DNA of 64,000 nt, from positions 7,940,689 to 8,004,688 of the forward strand of contig ML679995.1 of assembly GCA_007922225.1 (NCBI GenBank), given 5' to 3'. Positions within the stretch are counted from its first letter, which is position 1, and the number at the start of each line of letters is the position of its first letter. Origin of the DNA: Emydura subglobosa (lineage: Eukaryota; Chordata; Testudines; Chelidae). This document shows, one piece after another, positions 1 through 10,215 of this stretch. Made by a program: the position numbers and the translations under genes. A model generated the notes under the pieces. The model was not told the origin of the DNA. It ran no database searches and was given only the letters and a program-made list of their open reading frames with translations.

Positions 1-417
1 CTGAAAAATGTTCTGCTTTTAATGATGCCCACTGTATTATGCTTTAGCTCCTAGGATCTGGGTGGGGCAATGGGCAGACTCCTGTATGAAGTCCTATTGA
101 TATCTGCGTGCAGATATAAATTCAGTGGCCAAGGTTTTCAAAAGTGATTAGTGATTTGGGAGTCTCAGTTGTTTGCTGTCTGGCTTGAGACACCGTAAAG
201 GATCCTGATTTTCAGATGACTGGTACTCAGCACTTTCTGGAAATCATTTGATCTCATGTTGGACAGCTAAAATCACTAGTCACATTTGAACCTTTTGGAC
301 AGTACATGCAAATACTACACTGTGATGAGCCCTATAGAAAATCATAGGTTGGCGTTTTTTTCTTTCTGATACACCTACTTAAAATACAGGATTGAAGGTG
401 TTTTCCAAAGGAGAGCA
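1..417. other. Unassigned sequence
   Basis: I see no repeat family, coding signal or structure here beyond ordinary AT-rich sequence. Confidence 0.5.
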
Positions 418-585
418 TGTGTCATTATCCCTGTCTTATAGAGAGGATAGCTATTAGCATTGATCTGTAGTTGGACTACAGAGAGGTGACAAGACTTGCC
501 TCAGGTCCCCAGGCAGATCAGTATCCGAGGTGGAAGTAGAACCAAGGTCTTGCATCCCTATCCACTGTGCCTCATTGCTCCCGCC
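418..585 (-). repeat. MIR-type SINE fragment
   Basis: The strand shown reads 'gtcattatccctgtcttata' and then, further on, 'acttgcctcaggtc', 'gaggtggaagtagaaccaag' and 'tatccactgtgcc'. This is the order of the reverse complement of a MIR SINE (3' AT-rich tail, core, then tRNA-like head). It is strongly diverged. The open frame over its right end has no independent support. Confidence 0.6.
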
Positions 586-1639
586 TCTTTTCCCATCCAG
601 GCAAGGAACATATCATTCCATGAACAGTGACAAAAAGACATTGTTTCAGAGTGCGAGCTCTCTGTCGCCGTTGCTGCTGAGATTTTCTTTTCTTATCTTT
701 ATTTCTTTTCAACAGAGTAAAAACTTTTTTGCCAGTCTGATGCTGAATTAATTAGCTGAAGGCCACTCTTACACACCCTTTCTTTCCTCCTCCCTCTATC
801 ATTTTTTCCCTCACAATAGCACTTGTGGGGAGTTCCTCAGGGAGCAATAAAACCCTGGACTAACCCAGCTGCAGATTAAATATACACCCTGTGGCACGTC
901 TTATCTCCTCCTTTTCCACTCACAGAGACTGGATTATCATAGGGGCTGCATTTCCTCGAAGACTAATCAATGTCACTAGAATCAGGGATAGAATGCTGCA
1001 GGATGGTCTAGAAATATCCCAAAATTAGAAGGTAGAAAAACATCAGCAAGCTGCCTAGATAGTAATGCTGTTAATTCCCAGTATCCACTCCTTAAAATGG
1101 TATTCCAGTGTGCTAAAGAAGGATTTAAGCAGGGGACAACAAGACTATGTTAGAGACATTTTTCTTTCTCTGAGCCGTAGAAAAACACAAATACATATCT
1201 ATCTCTATACATTTAATATAACATATTATGTATATAATGTAAATATTGTATGCAGGCAAAGTAAAACTAGCCATTTCACTTCAGGAAATGTGAAGTCTTA
1301 CATTTTGAATGAGAATGTCCAAAATAAATGTTTATATATTTCTGAACTGAAATTTGTTATAACTTCCTGTTTCATAAAAAAAAATAAAAATAAAAAAAAA
1401 ATCAACATTTTGACTTTTTATCCTGGGCCAGGATGAAAACAAATGTTGAAATATTAGAATTGCCCATGGATGACTATCTGTACGGTATAGTGCTTTGAAC
1501 ACTATATCCATACAAAGTTTTGTTGCCTAACTTCACACATACAAGTATTCATGCTGGGAGTGATGGCAGTGCATCCTATCAGAAAACATAAACAATAACA
1601 TATAACTCAGATTTTCAGTTTGCTAACAGGCAACATTCC
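586..1639. other. Unassigned AT-rich stretch
   Basis: No family recognised. It contains A-rich runs near 1376-1400 and an AT-rich part at 1195-1245. The 123-codon open frame at 1065-1436 runs through this low-complexity sequence and shows no domain, so I do not call it a gene. Confidence 0.5.
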
Positions 1640-1800
1640 AAAATCATAAGTCAAGCCTAAAATAATGAGTTTTGCTTATAAATAATGAGAATTTTTTAAT
1701 AATAATTGTTGGGTTCATTTTATTTGCTTTCTCGTTTCTGAGATTTTAGGGGTCACATATTAAAACTTTTCTCCAGAATCATGAGAGACAAACTTATTCC
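1640..1800 (+). repeat. Dispersed repeat, 'tcatgag/aatgag' family, copy 1
   Basis: It contains 'aatgagaattttttaataat', then 'atttgctttctcgtttctga', 'ttttaggggtcacata' and 'cttttctccagaatcatgag'. The same ordered words occur at 4140-4300, so this is a dispersed repeat with two copies in the window in the same orientation. I recognise it as common in turtle genomes but cannot name it. Confidence 0.6.
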
Positions 1801-3365
1801 AACCCCCTCCCAGTGTAAGCTAAGATTCTCACTGTATCACATGACTCTAAGAGATGGGCTTCAGGAAAATCACCAGTTAACGCAAGATTCACAATAAAAT
1901 CCAGCAACACTCGGTTTTAAATATTTGTGATCAATCCATTGATTAAAGTATTGAAAAAGATCTGAGTAGTGAATGGGTGCAGGGAATTTGCAATAGTCCA
2001 TCATCAGAAAAAGAGGCTGAATCCATCTGATAAATTCTCTGTTGTGAATTATTCCCCCAGCCTGGTTCCCATTTGGATTCCCATTCTAGGGCTTTTCAGC
2101 AGTGGCTCCAAAGTTCAACCCAGTGTGTAACTGAACTATCTCCCTCGGAATAGTATGTTACTCTACTGCATCCCGACCTCCCCCTCTCCTTGGTATCCTG
2201 CCTTGGTCTCCAGCCAGTGCGCAACACATGCTAGCAGAATTCTAGACCTCATGACCATCACGCCACATTACAAACACACTTTCAAATCTTCGTGCCAGAT
2301 CAGCAGGACAGCCAAGTGGCAAGGTGACAGTGTCACCCCCACTGAAAGCTTAAAAAAAAAAAAAGGATAAATCAGCAGTGTCTTGCAGTTAAGTTTCTGC
2401 CAATTTCCAACAGTGAAGAGTGGAACCAAATGGCAGGAAAGTTGGTGCATGTCTGTAAACACGGAACATATTTACAGAGTTGCCAAGCATGAGAGATCAT
2501 GCCTGCCATTCCCTAGATGTTAGGGCTCAAGCCGTAATCCAGTTCTAATATGCACAAATGAGGGACTGGAGCTTGCAGCCACCAAACACCTGTACTTAGC
2601 CAGCCTAATCTTCTTCCATGAAAAGATTCTCACTCTATAGCTGCTGAAGACACTTCATGTAAAACAGAAAGACCTTGCAGCTCATGCCGGGGCTCTCAAT
2701 TCAAGCACCTCACACTTCAAAGGAGAATAGTGTACATCCTGATCTCGCCCACAGCAGCTCTGTGTTGGCCATGTCTACTAGGCAGACAGACTAACTTCCT
2801 GCTGGTGACCCTCCAAAACCTGCCCTGCTACAAACTGTGTTCCTTCCGCCAATTCCATGCGAGTGGATCAGAGCAGAGTGTGTGTGTGAGAGAGAGTCTG
2901 GCCTGCAGCACCAGCATGTGGAAGACTCAATGGGTTTAATCTTCAAAGTAGGCCAGAACTTAGTTTAGTAAAACTTATTCTCCATGAAAGCAAGGCCTCT
3001 TTCTTAAAGGTGTGACGCTAACCAATTATTGCTTGCCGTTGCTCCCACTCCACCAACTGACACTGAATTCCAGCTGCACTCCCGTTTGCCTGTTAAGTGT
3101 CTGGAGTTACCCTTTGTTGAACTCTCTGTCTCCGATGTTGCATCCTGTGCTGGCTACTCTGCCTGTCCACTTCATTCTTGTATTTCTTCCTTGCACGCGC
3201 ACATGCCACAGATGGACTCTTACTGTCTTTGACTGTCCAACAGAGTCATTAAATGTCTTGGAATTTAAAAGAAAAAGGGAAACATCTATTAAAGCCCGGG
3301 TAAAGGAAATATACATATCCAGTGGGTCTAAATATTTGTGTGCTAATCAATACGATAGTCCACTC
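1801..3365. other. Unassigned stretch
   Basis: No repeat family or gene recognised. It has an A12 run at 2353-2364 and a CT/TG-rich part. The overlapping open frames at 3012-3392 are in different frames and show no domain. Confidence 0.45.
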
Positions 3366-3455
3366 CACTATTTATTATTTGTATTGCGGTAGCACTCAAA
3401 GTCCCTAGCCAGGAATTGGAGACCCATTGTGCTAGGCAATGCGGTAGTACCTACT
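3366..3455 (-). repeat. Ancient dispersed repeat, 'tgtgctaggcaatg' family, antisense
   Basis: The + strand reads 'atttattatttgtattgcgg', then 'gagacccattgtgctaggca'. This is the reverse complement of the family that ends 'tgtacagcacctagcacaat...aataataat' elsewhere in the window, for example at 32960-33085. It is an old amniote repeat whose name I do not know. Confidence 0.6.
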
Positions 3456-3919
3456 TGGTAATTCTTTATGCTTCTTGAGACAGAGTATAAATTTGCCCTT
3501 GACACAAATCCATAAGAACCTCCCTGATGACTCCAGACAACCCCTCTGTCTTTTTCCTTCCTCGTCCTAGGCCGACCCAAGTGAAAGGGGACCAGGACAC
3601 ATCAGGCAGAGTCTTGGAGGCAGCTGGCAGGCAGAAGTTCTCCTTTTTCTTAAGGGACCTCGCACGATGGTGCAGCTGCGGCAGTGTATGAGACACACCA
3701 GCAGAAGGCCACCTCTGTCCCTCCTCCCCCCCGCCCCCCCGGGTGTGAGAAAATGAGAATAAATGGTTCAAAAAATTCAGAGGTCTGAACAAATTATGCA
3801 TCATGTTCTGTCAAAGCTCTGGTGGTAGGAGAAGCAACATTTAAGGTTTTTTGCTGAGGCTTAAGTGAGTAAATTAAAGACTGAGTCACATTCCAGATTA
3901 TCTAGGAAATGTGTGCAGA
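3456..3919. other. Unassigned stretch with C-rich tract
   Basis: A pyrimidine block with C runs lies at about 3720-3741. Nothing else is recognised. Confidence 0.4.
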
Positions 3920-4012
3920 GCAGTATGTATTTATTTTCATTCTGTTGTACAGCGCCCTGAGTGCACTGGCATATGTAACATACGCTTCACTGGTTATTAT
4001 TATTTATTATTT
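3920..4012 (+). repeat. Ancient dispersed repeat, 'tgtacagcgccc' family
   Basis: It reads 'ttgtacagcgccctgagtgc' followed by an imperfect (TTA)n end 'ttattattatttattattta'. This matches the sense strand of the family seen at 5385, 11543, 32960, 51130 and 58085. Confidence 0.55.
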
Positions 4013-4139
4013 ATGTATTTCTTCTTCCTGCCAGAGGTGCAGTTTAGGAACCAGAAGCACTTCCTCCTGTTTTCAGCTTGTAAAATGTGTTTTTTCTACA
4101 GTTTTCCAATTCAGGAGCCAAGAGGAAGAATGCAGCATT

Positions 4140-4300
4140 ACAAGTGCCAAGCATTCAAAAGTCATGAGACAAACCTCCAAAAAATCACGAGACTTTTTTT
4201 TGTTTTAAATAACTTTTTGATCCTTGTATTTGCTTTCTGGGGTTTGAGCCTTTAGGACTGGCCTTTTATAGCTTTTCTCTGCACTCATAAAGGCTAGAAT
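4140..4300 (+). repeat. Dispersed repeat, 'tcatgag' family, copy 2
   Basis: It contains 'aaaaaatcacgagac', a T run, 'tatttgctttctggggtttg', 'gagcctttagg' and 'agcttttctctgcactcata'. It parallels the copy at 1640-1800 word by word. A T/A-rich tail (TTTATTTATTGATTT) follows to about 4345. Confidence 0.6.
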
Positions 4301-4371
4301 CTTCCTTTTTAAGTATTTATTTATTGATTTATTGATTTTTTATTTTCAGGAAAAGCTGAGATTCTCTATTA

Positions 4372-4444
4372 GGCTGTGATCCCGTGCCAGTGAAGTCAAT
4401 GGAAGCTTTGCCATTGACCTCAGTGGATGCAGAATCAAGCCCTT
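4372..4444. repeat. Short hairpin repeat, 'gatcc...aagtcaatgg' family
   Basis: The left half 'gccagtgaagtcaatggaag' pairs with the right half 'ctttgccattgacctcagtg', making an interrupted palindrome about 70 bp long. Related hairpins lie at 20126-20195, 37828-37893, 47441-47512 and 52397-52469. Confidence 0.6.
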
Positions 4445-4522
4445 ATTCACATCACTCCAGGAGCTGGGGCCAGCCGGAAAACATAAAATCGCGTGAGATT
4501 TGCAATAAAAGTACAGCTGGCA

Positions 4523-4640
4523 TCAGTATTGAGGGTGGTTCGCTGGTTAGAGTGCTGACCTGAGGCTCTGGAAAACCCAGTTTAAGTCCCTGGCTTTTCT
4601 CCTGGCTTTTTGTGTGACTGAGTTAGTTGCTTACGCCCAC
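4523..4640 (+). repeat. tRNA-derived SINE (MIR-like)
   Basis: An A-box-like word 'tggttagagtgctgacc' and a B-box-like word 'gtttaagtccctgg' are followed by 'ttgtgtgactgagttagttg', which is MIR-core-like. It is degraded and not a functional tRNA gene. Confidence 0.5.
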
Positions 4641-4879
4641 TTCCAAATAGGCACTGACGTGTTATGACACTGAGCAATGTGACACATAGAAAATCAATGG
4701 AATGTCACTGTGATACACAAAGCCTGAGTTAGGCACCTGTGTTTCCCGAGGCAAGAAGCTGCTTCTACTAGCCAATGGCTGATACTGATGAGAGGAAGTG
4801 TATATTACGCTCTGCACCTCTCATAGAAGTTGAAGTCTATGACTTGGCTGCAGGGTTGCACGGATCTCTGCTAGCAATG

Positions 4880-5260
4880 CAGAACTCCTCCCTCTGCCCC
4901 AGAAGAAGGGAGTGGAAGAGAGATCTGTCAGGTGAGCGCCCTAACCACTGGGTTATAGAGTCACACTCTCTTTTTCTCTGGCCCAATTAATAGTTAATTA
5001 CTATTTTATTTAATTAAAGTGGTACCACATCAATAGGAGAAACTAAGGGAGTCCCACATTAGAATATTCCATAGCCCAGTGGTAGGGCATTTGATTGAGA
5101 AGTAGCAGATCCCCGTTCAGAACTCTTCTTCCTATCAGGCAGGACTTGTGCGGGGAGGGAGGGGCTTCTCACATCCCACATAAGTAGCTGAACCACTGGG
5201 CTAAAGGGAAATCCACCTCCCTCCCTCCAGGCTGGTTTGTGTAAAGTTAGGCAGTCTCTG
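4880..5260. repeat. Paired tRNA-like SINE remnants
   Basis: Three tRNA-head-like words occur close together. One in antisense is 'gagcgccctaaccactgggt' (4934-4953). One in sense is 'catagcccagtggtagggca' (5070-5089), followed by 'agcagatccccgttcagaac'. The third, in antisense, is 'gctgaaccactgggctaaag' near 5188. The inverted arrangement is typical of a composite repeat with two opposed tRNA-like heads. Edges are uncertain. Confidence 0.45.
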
Positions 5261-5384
5261 AGCACACCTATTGGATTGGGTCCGCACACAAAAGTTAAGT
5301 GGAGAGGCGCCTATCTTCCCCCGTTTTGGGGAGTGCTCTGCAGTTCAGATGGTAGAGAGTCATCCAGACGCCCAGAGCAAGGGT

Positions 5385-5480
5385 GTCTTTTTGTTTTCTG
5401 TTGTATGGTGCTTAGCACAAGAGAGTTCTGCTCTATGATTGGGGTTCCTATTTCCTACGTTAATAGAAATAATATGCTCC
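5385..5480 (+). repeat. Ancient dispersed repeat, 'gtgcttagcaca' family
   Basis: 'ttgtatggtgcttagcacaa', 'tgattggggttcctat' and 'ttaatagaaataat' follow the same order as the copies at 11543 and 32960. Confidence 0.55.
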
Positions 5481-5661
5481 CGCTGCTTTGTGCTGCTCCA
5501 GTGACACCCAGGAGACATAAATCCAGTTTAACCACTTGAGTTGTGGCTGTTTTTCTCCAACATGGTGGCATATACCAGACTGGACATACCTGTGTCTCTG
5601 GTACAAAGCATCCTCTGGGAAACGAGCCATCCTCTATGTTTCAGGGAGTGATTCTTTTGTG

Positions 5662-5790
5662 TAAGCTCATAGACTCATAGAGTCATAGACTTTAAGGTCA
5701 TAAGGGACCATTATGATCATCTAGTCTGAGCTCCTGCACACCGCAGGTGACAGAACCTCACCCTGCCACTCCTGTACTAGACCCCTAACC
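5662..5790 (-). repeat. CR1 LINE 3' end
   Basis: The + strand reads 'catagactcatagagtcata', 'aagggaccattatgatcatc' and 'tagtctgagctcctgcac'. This is the reverse complement of a CR1 3' end, whose ATTCTATGA repeats form the terminus. It is a 5'-truncated, non-coding copy. Confidence 0.85.
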
Positions 5791-5914
5791 TATGTTAAAG
5801 TGCATTACTATGGAAGGTCCTGTGGAAGTGGACGTTACTGTTTTTACTGCAATTAGCACTGCAATCAGTGCAGCTTTGGGAGAGCAAACTACATTCTATT
5901 CCTCGTGCTTCTGA

Positions 5915-6120
5915 GCTGCTGCCTCATGTATCAGGCCTTACTCAATATCTATTAAGGATTAGGATGAGACCTTCGTAGGGGGGCAGCCACAACTCTCTAC
6001 AGAGGAATTATTGCACCTTCCTCTGAGGCATGTTGTACTGGCTACTGTCAGAGACAAAATATAAGATTAGATGGACCACAATTCTGATTTGGTATGGCAG
6101 TTCTTGCGTTCTTATTCCAT
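5915..6120 (+). repeat. CR1 LINE 3' fragment
   Basis: The 3' UTR words appear in order: 'ttgcaccttcctctgaggca', 'gtactggctactgtcagaga', 'agattagatggaccaca', 'tttggtatggcagttctt' and 'gcgttcttattcc'. It is in the opposite orientation to the CR1 piece just upstream. Confidence 0.85.
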
Positions 6121-6249
6121 CTAGTGCATGAACGAAACTGTGAGGTAGGATGAGAAAATCTTTGTTTAGACATCAGATTGAGACGGAAGGGTCAGCAATT
6201 AGAAATGTCATCTTATTTGTAAACCAAACAAGTTTAATCCCTGTCACTG

Positions 6250-6532
6250 AGGCCTGACCTACACTTACCTGGATATTTGGCGTCAGTCGACAGGAGTTAC
6301 GCAAGGTACACAGAGTTGACTGCTGTGTTTCCCTTCTGCGCGGCGTCTTCACTGCACTGTGTCAACGGAAACCGCGTTCCGATCGACACAGCGCTACGCC
6401 AGTTGAGGGGGTGGTTTTACAGCGTTGACTTCTGGATTGATTGAACAGGTCTTCACTGACCACTCAATCGATCCAGAAAGGTCAATCTGATGGCGACTTT
6501 GCCGTTGTCAGTATAGACATACTCTGTGAGAA
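6250..6532 (+). mobile_element. MITE-like inverted-repeat DNA element, copy 1
   Basis: It starts 'aggcctgacctacact' and ends 'cagtatagacat', so the ends are degenerate inverted repeats. It contains several GTCGAC/TCGAT words and the 17-mer 'ttgagggggtggtttta' near 6402, which is also present, reversed, in the copy at 18478-18721. There is no coding capacity. It resembles the Chompy-type MITEs reported from crocodilians and turtles, a name given from memory. Confidence 0.7.
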
Positions 6533-7189
6533 TATATAGGAATCCCCTTCTTATCAATTGCACAGAAGTGCTCTTAACCATACCTTACTAACCTGAATTG
6601 TGATGATAAAGATGGATAGAGTGGGGGCATTTTCACAGATTTGGGTTCAGGTTCTTTCCTGATGTAAGACCACTGGAGTGGAGAAGAACACAAGGATATA
6701 TTTGGTCCTTTGTGTTCAGAAGTGAACATAAAGACCACAGTATGTATACAACATTGGGGCTGCTTCTGTTCTTACTTTCCCCATTTGTACTCTCATGTCA
6801 CTTTACTAACTTCAGCGGACGTATTCCTGATTTGTGGAACTGAGAGCAGAATCGTTCTATTGTCGTTTCTGGCCCACATGAAAATCATTACTGCATTAAA
6901 TCAGCATTGAGCTCTCAGCTGTTCGACAGTTTAGCCAACTTACATAAGCAAAGTTTCCCAGAGTCAGCATCTGCTGAGTCGCTGCATCCCACTTCCAGCT
7001 TCTCTCCTTAATGAGATCAGGAAGGGAGAGTGTCTGGAATTCTGATTTTCCTTCAGAAGCCAACGGAATATTTTTTGTGGTTTCTTTTTACTCCTCCCAC
7101 CCTTCATTTCATCACTCTTCTCTGGTGGGATCATTTATTTGTTACAAGTCACTCTTCCATCGCTGACTCTCTCATCTATTCCTGAGGTT
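6533..7189. other. Unassigned stretch
   Basis: No repeat or gene recognised. The 66-codon frame at 6710-6910 shows no domain. Confidence 0.45.
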
Positions 7190-7300
7190 TTCATAGATAG
7201 TGTAAATCCAGAAGGGACCGTTATGATAATCTAGTCTGACCTTCTGCATAACAGTGACCTCAGTGATTCCTGCATCAATCTAATAACTTCTGGTTAATCT
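7190..7300 (-). repeat. CR1 LINE 3' end
   Basis: 'tttcatagatagtgtaaatc', 'cagaagggaccgttatgata' and 'atctagtctgaccttctgca' are the reverse complement of a turtle CR1 3' UTR, followed by the characteristic 'caatctaataacttctgg'. Confidence 0.8.
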
Positions 7301-7344
7301 GGAGCATCAAAAGGAGATGGGATATTTATATAGGTATCAAGAAT

Positions 7345-7503
7345 ATCCAGAGTTATGATTAATGACAACAAAAAATTTGTGGGAGGGATATTAAACCTCG
7401 TGCTTCGGGGCATAAGCCAATATCTAACTATTAGAGTTCAGAATGAGACCTACTGTGTAGATTTTCCCAGATCCGCTTACTATGGGGGTCTTGCATCTTC
7501 TTC
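7345..7503 (+). repeat. CR1 LINE fragment, left part of an interrupted copy
   Basis: 'ttaaacctcgtgcttcgggg', 'cataagccaatatctaacta' and 'cagaatgagacctactgtgt' match the CR1 3' UTR words also found at 38935-39000. The copy is cut by the palindromic element at 7517-7727 and resumes at 7741. Confidence 0.75.
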
Positions 7504-7740
7504 TGAATCATATAATAAAAACAAGGAGAGTCCTGTAGCACTTTAAAGACTAACAAATTTAATTTCTGCAGCCATAAACTTTCGTGGGCTGTAGCCCACT
7601 TCCTCAGATGTTACAGCCCACAAAAGCTTATGCCTGCAGAAATTAAATGTGTCAGTCTTTAAAGTGCTACAGGAGTCTCGTCGTTTTTGCTGTATACAGA
7701 CTAACACGGCTATCCCTCTGGAACGTTTGAATCATGTAAT
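7504..7740 (-). mobile_element. Palindromic retro-insertion with 13-bp target duplication (possible Penelope-like terminal element)
   Basis: Imperfect 13-bp direct repeats flank a 211-bp insert: tgaatcatataat at 7504-7516 and tgaatcatgtaat at 7728-7740, with one mismatch. The insert holds inverted arms 7526-7579 and 7626-7679, about 49 of 54 positions pairing. Between the arms lies a second local hairpin (gtgggc/gcccac, 7584-7599). On the minus strand the apex reads CTGAGGA (7607-7601), an extra A, the 6-bp stem with a 4-nt loop, then GAAA (7583-7580). The right end carries 'cagactaacacggctatccc'. It is a repeat I recognise from turtle genomes. The Penelope assignment is inference from the direct repeats and the hammerhead-like apex. 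It has no coding capacity. Confidence 0.7.
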
Positions 7741-7810
7741 GTTAGTCATTGTGGGAGACAAACAGACCTTGGATGTGATCCAGTATGGCAATTCTTTTGT
7801 TGCTATTCAT
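7741..7810 (+). repeat. CR1 LINE fragment, right part of the interrupted copy
   Basis: 'cattgtgggagacaaacaga', 'ccttggatgtgatccagtat' and 'ggcaattcttttgttgctat' continue the CR1 3' UTR broken at 7504, ending near its terminus. Confidence 0.75.
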
Positions 7811-8280
7811 TAGTGTCATGTGACTGGTCACCTAAATCACATGATATTGCATCCCTTCCTTGACTTACGACTGAAGTTTTTCAAACAGTGAGTGATGTGT
7901 AAGGGATAACATCCACCCACTGTGAATGACGGAGTTGTGTTAAAATTCATGAAACTTTGAGGATGCACAAACATGTTCACAAACACCTATTGTTGTGAAT
8001 AACACATGATCCCAGGAATAGTAGCACAGTAAAGGCGGCCCCTTGATTCATGAGAATTGTCATGATTCTGTTTCTTTATAATTCCATTAGCCTGATATTT
8101 TAGACTCTTTGCATAAAAAACACCTGGAGGTCAGATCCCCCAGTGAGGTACATTGTCATTTGAACTATGTCAACTTACAGAGACTGAGGTTCCGGCACGT
8201 CTCCAAACAAAATGTTCATTCTGAATTTTTTGAGATTCATGTATTACTCCCCTAACAAAGGATTCCCTGGATTCCTTCCA
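7811..8280. other. Unassigned stretch
   Basis: No repeat or gene recognised. Confidence 0.4.
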
Positions 8281-8281
8281 C

Positions 8282-8345
8282 ACAGCTATACTGATTTACA
8301 GCAGGTGAGGGTCCAAACCCAGAATCCCAGTCTTTGCCACACCAC
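8282..8345 (+). repeat. Short dispersed repeat, 'ctgatttac...gtgagggtcc', copy A
   Basis: It shares 'cagctat.ctgatttac', 'gtgagggtccaaaccc' and 'cccag.cttttgccac' in order with 9552-9620. It is related to the 'tttacaccagctgagg' hairpin family. Confidence 0.6.
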
Positions 8346-9551
8346 GCTAGAGCTATGCTACAAGCAGACTAGCGGATTAAATCATGCCTGAATTTGAGAG
8401 GTTTAGAATTCACACCCAGGTCTGTGTTTGGCAGATGGACCTTATTTTTTTCTTTTCTAATCCTGCAAGTAAGGGTAAGATCGATGGGATAATTGACAAT
8501 TAAGGGTCATAAGGGAATAAGGGTGACAAATTGGGGTCATATGGAGCCAAACCTAAAACCCAGAGCTTTGAAGTGGTTGAAATCTGCATTCAGCTCCAAA
8601 TGTTGTGGTTCACACTCATCTCTGCTCTAAAGCTAAAGGGATGGATTTTCAAAGGTGCTGAAACTCTTGTGCACTCTGAGAGTTCTGGGCACTTTGGCCA
8701 TAAAGTCCTTCTGAGCTGTGTCCAGTGACATCAAGAGCACAAAGCATGCAAAGAATGAAATAAAGAGTGCAATCAAGCTCACCAGATTCAGGGAGCAGAA
8801 ACATGAGAGTGTTTGCACCAGGAAACGATAAAATAACTGGATTGTGATCCTTGATCAAGCCTGAAGTCATTTTAACATTATTGTTGTTGTTGTTTGTTTG
8901 ATTTGCAATGGGGATTAGATTTCTGGTTTTCAGTGTCTCAAATAAAAAAAAAGAAAGAAAGATCTAATAAAAGTATAGGTAACATATGGAGAGTCGTCCT
9001 TGCTGCATAAAGATTATAGATTTTATTATTTGTTGAAATGCAAATATCAGTATAATCTCATGGGCTAATGCCATGGTAATTCCACTGGATTTTCTGAAGT
9101 GGAGATGCATTGTACGAGACGCTAGCCTTTTGGATTATTAATATGGTGTAAATGTTAACCCATGAGGTTGTGTATCCAACATCTACTACCATTTTATATT
9201 ATACCAACCCGGAAGCAGAACACTTGCATATAACATTCACTGTATATGGGTTATACAGAGAGAAAAGGGGTCTCAGTAAATCATCCCCTTTATATCTATT
9301 TGATATTTACTCACAGCTGAAAGCATGCTTGGCTCTGTACATACACAGAGGAGATTGCAATCAAATGGTCTAGTCCTGAGAAGCGCTAAGCAATCATAAT
9401 GCCAATCACCAGGGAGTTTCAGGTTCCCATGTGAAATGTGCATTTCAAAAGGGTGGTGCTATTTATATATTTTTGTTTCTTTGATCGTATATTGTTCAAA
9501 TGCTATCTTGGAAAGGCTTTGTGGAAGAAATATATCTTAAGAACTCCATTA
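8346..9551. other. Unassigned stretch
   Basis: There is a simple (TTG)n patch at 8880-8896 and an A-rich patch at 8942-8960. The word 'gattttcaaaggtgctgaaa' near 8643 resembles a turtle hairpin repeat half. No gene recognised. Confidence 0.4.
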
Positions 9552-9625
9552 GCTTCTGCACAGCTATGCTGATTTACGCCAGTGAGGGTCCAAACCCCAG
9601 GAGCCCAGACTTTTGCCACAGCTAT
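9552..9625 (+). repeat. Short dispersed repeat, 'ctgatttac...gtgagggtcc', copy B
   Basis: 'gcacagctatgctgatttac', 'cagtgagggtccaaacccc' and 'gcccagacttttgccac' parallel copy A at 8282-8345. Confidence 0.6.
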
Positions 9626-9935
9626 GCAACAAGACCATTGTTGATGCTCTGTGTCTGACCACAGCGGTCTTTTTTCATACCGTCCACTCCCTCAGACTTA
9701 TTGAAATGATTTATCTAAACATGCCCCCTCCCCAAGATATTGTCAACCAAAAGCATAAGAAGTCAGCAGCTGCACAGATAACAATAGTAGTTTGCTGCTC
9801 TGTTTGATTTTCTTCTTGCAAAATAGCAAATCCATGGCATTTATAATAATATTTTGCACTTAATTATATGTGCTCTTGTTTATAAGTGGCTGTAGGTGTA
9901 AGAGAGTGTGTATGCAAGGGAAGGAGGGGTACTAA

Positions 9936-10018
9936 AGTCTCTTGATAACAATCAAAACAATCTCAAAGCAATCAAACAATTAGTCTCTTGACTAAACAAT
10001 CAAAAAATCTCAAAGCAG
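9936..10018 (+). repeat. Local tandem duplication, 46-bp unit
   Basis: 'agtctcttgataacaatcaa' at 9936 and 'agtctcttgactaaacaatc' at 9982 begin two successive units. Both continue with 'caatca.aa.aatctcaaagca'. There are about 1.8 copies. Confidence 0.75.
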
Positions 10019-10067
10019 AAATCCCTACAAACTTTAATTGTGGTCTACACATTTCTGGATGATAGAC

Positions 10068-10215
10068 ACCATAGCTATTATTGTTCCCATTTTAAAGATA
10101 GAGGAGCAGAGGCCCAAGGAGTTTAAATGAATCACATAAATCCACACACCGCATTAGTGGTGCAATTTAGAATAGAATCCAGGAGTCCTGACTTACATTC
10201 CCAACTTTAACCATT
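10068..10215 (-). repeat. MIR-type SINE fragment
   Basis: 'attattgttcccattttaaa', 'agaggagcagaggcccaagg', 'tagaatccaggagtcctgac' and 'actttaaccattcgatgaga' are the reverse complement of a MIR/CORE-SINE from tail to tRNA-like head. Confidence 0.7.

Noticed and set aside
5070..5130. Second tRNA-like gene
   Set aside because: Only A-box/B-box-like words remain, in an inverted SINE composite; no acceptor stem.
9930..10018. CRISPR-like array
   Set aside because: Only two adjoining units with no unique spacers, in a vertebrate genome.
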